From Fodinicurvata fenggangensis DSM 21160 (lineage in GTDB: Bacteria > Pseudomonadota > Alphaproteobacteria > Kiloniellales > DSM-21159): DNA of 64,000 nt. The notes beneath the pieces are model-generated. The model searched no databases. It was not told where the DNA came from and was given only the letters and a program-made list of their open reading frames with translations. The position numbers and the translations under genes were made by a program. This document shows, in pieces, positions 62,927 to 64,000 of the stretch. The stretch covers positions 62,001 to 126,000 of the forward strand of contig NZ_JMLV01000008.1 of the NCBI RefSeq assembly GCF_000686045.1, written 5' to 3'. The number at the start of each line of letters is the position of its first letter. Position 1 is the stretch's first letter.

Positions 62927-63693
62927 GCGGGACGCTGGTCCTTTGCGAGATCGACGGCGCCATCGCCCGGCTGACCCTAAATCGGCCGGACCGGCACAAC
63001 AGCCTGGTGCCCGAATTGCTTGAGGAGCTGCTCACGGCCATCGCTGAGGTCCGCCGGAACGACAGCGCGCGCCTCATGGTGCTCGCCGCCGCAGGCCGCA
63101 GCTTTTCCACCGGCGGCGATCTCGCCGCTTTCCACGAGGCTGAGGACGTCGCCGCCTATTCAACGCAGCTCGTGGGCCTGCTCAACGAGGCGATCCTGGC
63201 GCTGCTCGACCTGCCCCAGCCCGTAATCGCCCGCGTCCAGGGTCCGGTGACCGGCGGCTCCCTCGGCCTGGTGCTCGCCGCCGATCTCGTCGTCCTGGCC
63301 GAAGATGCCTTCCTCGCCCCCTACTACGTCGAGGTCGGGTTCAGCCCCGACGGCGGCTGGAGCGCGCTGCTGCCCGAGCGCATCGGGCATGCCCGGGCCG
63401 CCGAGATCCAGCTGCTGAACCGCCGGGTCGCCGCAGAGGAAGTCAAGGCTCTGGGCCTCGCCCACGCCGTCGCGCCGGCAGCGGAGCTGAATCGTCAGGT
63501 CGAGGCCTGGACCGAAGCTCTCTCGGCCAAGGTCGACGGCGGCCTGCGCGCCGCCAAGGCGCGGCTGTTCGATGCCGCTCGCCGCGCCTCGATCGCTGAG
63601 GCCCTCGAGGCCGAGCGCCGCAGTTTCGTCGATCACGTCACACGCCCGGAAACCCGCGCCGGCGTGGCGCGGTTCCTTGGCCGGGCCGCCTAG
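62923..63693 (+). CDS. Enoyl-CoA hydratase/isomerase (crotonase) family protein
   Basis: A 256-residue crotonase. The N-terminal IARLTLNRPDRHNSL is near residue 10, AGRSFSTGGDLAAFHE near 55 and GPVTGGSLGLVLAADLVVLA near 103 form the oxyanion hole. The usual catalytic Glu pair of hydratases is not clear (ADLVVLAEDAFLAPYYVEVG), so it could be an isomerase or hydrolase. It is translationally coupled to the TetR gene and followed by an acyl-CoA ligase. Confidence 0.82.
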   Translation: MSGTLVLCEIDGAIARLTLNRPDRHNSLVPELLEELLTAIAEVRRNDSARLMVLAAAGRSFSTGGDLAAFHEAEDVAAYSTQLVGLLNEAILALLDLPQPVIARVQGPVTGGSLGLVLAADLVVLAEDAFLAPYYVEVGFSPDGGWSALLPERIGHARAAEIQLLNRRVAAEEVKALGLAHAVAPAAELNRQVEAWTEALSAKVDGGLRAAKARLFDAARRASIAEALEAERRSFVDHVTRPETRAGVARFLGRAA

Positions 63694-63709
63694 CGAAGGA
63701 GGAGGCAGG

Positions 63710-64000
63710 ATGTTCCAGGTCTTCGATTTCGCCGCCAAGCGCGCAAGTCTCTCGCCGGACAAGACGGCCATGCACGAGGTCGCAACCGGCCGAAGCGTGA
63801 CCTATCGCGAGCTCAACGATCGGGCCGAGCGCTTCGCCGCGGCCCTGCGCCGGCGCGGCATCGAGCCCGCCGAGCGTGTCGCCATCCTCTGTCACAACTG
63901 CATCGCCTTCTTCGAGATCCTCTTCGGCTGCGGCAAGGCCGGCGTCATCCTGACACCGCTCAACTGGCGCCAGACCGCAAGCGAACTGACACCGGTGGTC
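63710..64000 (+). CDS. AMP-dependent acyl-CoA synthetase/ligase (partial, cut by window end)
   Basis: The first 97 residues of an AMP-forming ligase. The N-terminus TAMHEVATGRSVTYRELND near residue 19 and VAILCHNCIAFFEILFGCGK then LTPLNWR near 85 match the start of the adenylate-forming superfamily. The ribosome site AGGAGGAGG lies just before ATG 63710. The enzyme would activate a carboxylic acid with ATP and CoA; the downstream end, including the P-loop, is not visible. Confidence 0.85.
   Translation, partial: MFQVFDFAAKRASLSPDKTAMHEVATGRSVTYRELNDRAERFAAALRRRGIEPAERVAILCHNCIAFFEILFGCGKAGVILTPLNWRQTASELTPVV

Overview
This window is visibly GC-rich, densely coded DNA with short intergenic gaps, many 1-8 bp start/stop overlaps and no insertion sequences, CRISPR arrays, rRNA or tRNA genes that I could recognise. 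Gene content points to a heterotrophic alphaproteobacterium of Rhizobiales/Rhodospirillales/Rhodobacterales type: a complete rhizobial-style glycerol ABC operon (glpR-glpD-glpSTPQUV), an ACC deaminase with a divergent Lrp regulator, a copper nitrite reductase with pseudoazurin, TRAP and branched-chain-amino-acid-type ABC transporters, and much CoA and short-chain-dehydrogenase chemistry. Many exported proteins are strongly acidic, which would suit a marine or moderately halophilic habitat; that and the taxonomic guess are inference only.

Layout. 1-7.5 kb: glycerol uptake and catabolism on the minus strand, cut at the window edge inside glpV, with candidate GlpR operators. 7.6-20.6 kb: a mixed metabolic stretch (methyltransferases, CoA-transferase, a frameshifted EEP phosphodiesterase, a GlcD-type FAD oxidase, an AcuI-type reductase that seems to start at ATT, an exported intradiol dioxygenase, acdR/acdS, a 3-hydroxyisobutyrate-dehydrogenase-like enzyme, a cupin dioxygenase, an ADP-ribosylglycohydrolase, UppP, a spermidine-synthase-like protein). 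20.7-30.6 kb: an exported cyclase-family hydrolase, an SDR and a five-gene HAAT ABC transporter in one minus-strand operon, then exoD, a LysR regulator and a divergent acyl-CoA dehydrogenase. A bipartite sequence (ATGCAAAGAT-N18-ATAAGA) lies upstream of both the transporter operon and the dehydrogenase, tying them into one likely LysR regulon.

30.6-48.0 kb: a zinc alcohol dehydrogenase, a hybrid histidine kinase, and a large catabolic island of two divergent operons. The minus operon holds three SDRs, a CRYL1-type hydroxyacyl dehydrogenase and a BKACE; the plus operon holds a PEP-mutase/isocitrate-lyase-family lyase, a fused E1 alpha-beta TPP enzyme with no E2/E3, an SDR and an HpcH/HpaI aldolase. 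A TRAP transporter followed by degradative HMG-CoA reductase comes next and suggests mevalonate uptake and catabolism.

48.4-54.2 kb: a nitrite-respiration and NO-related block. A CRP/FNR regulator is divergent from nirK; nirK and pseudoazurin share a TTTG-N8-CAAA operator placed 41.5 bp upstream of the inferred start in both. Between them is an alternative-oxidase homologue in which two of the six canonical diiron ligands appear to be replaced. An orphan Hen1-like RNA 2'-O-methyltransferase is coupled to an exported HAD phosphatase nearby. 54.2-64 kb: a dicarboxylate/amino-acid symporter, a small XRE regulator and SulP transporter, an exported serine hydrolase, an HxlR regulator divergent from a methyltransferase, an alpha/beta hydrolase, and a TetR-enoyl-CoA hydratase-acyl-CoA ligase operon running off the right edge. 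Several regulators have a clear palindromic operator beside them.
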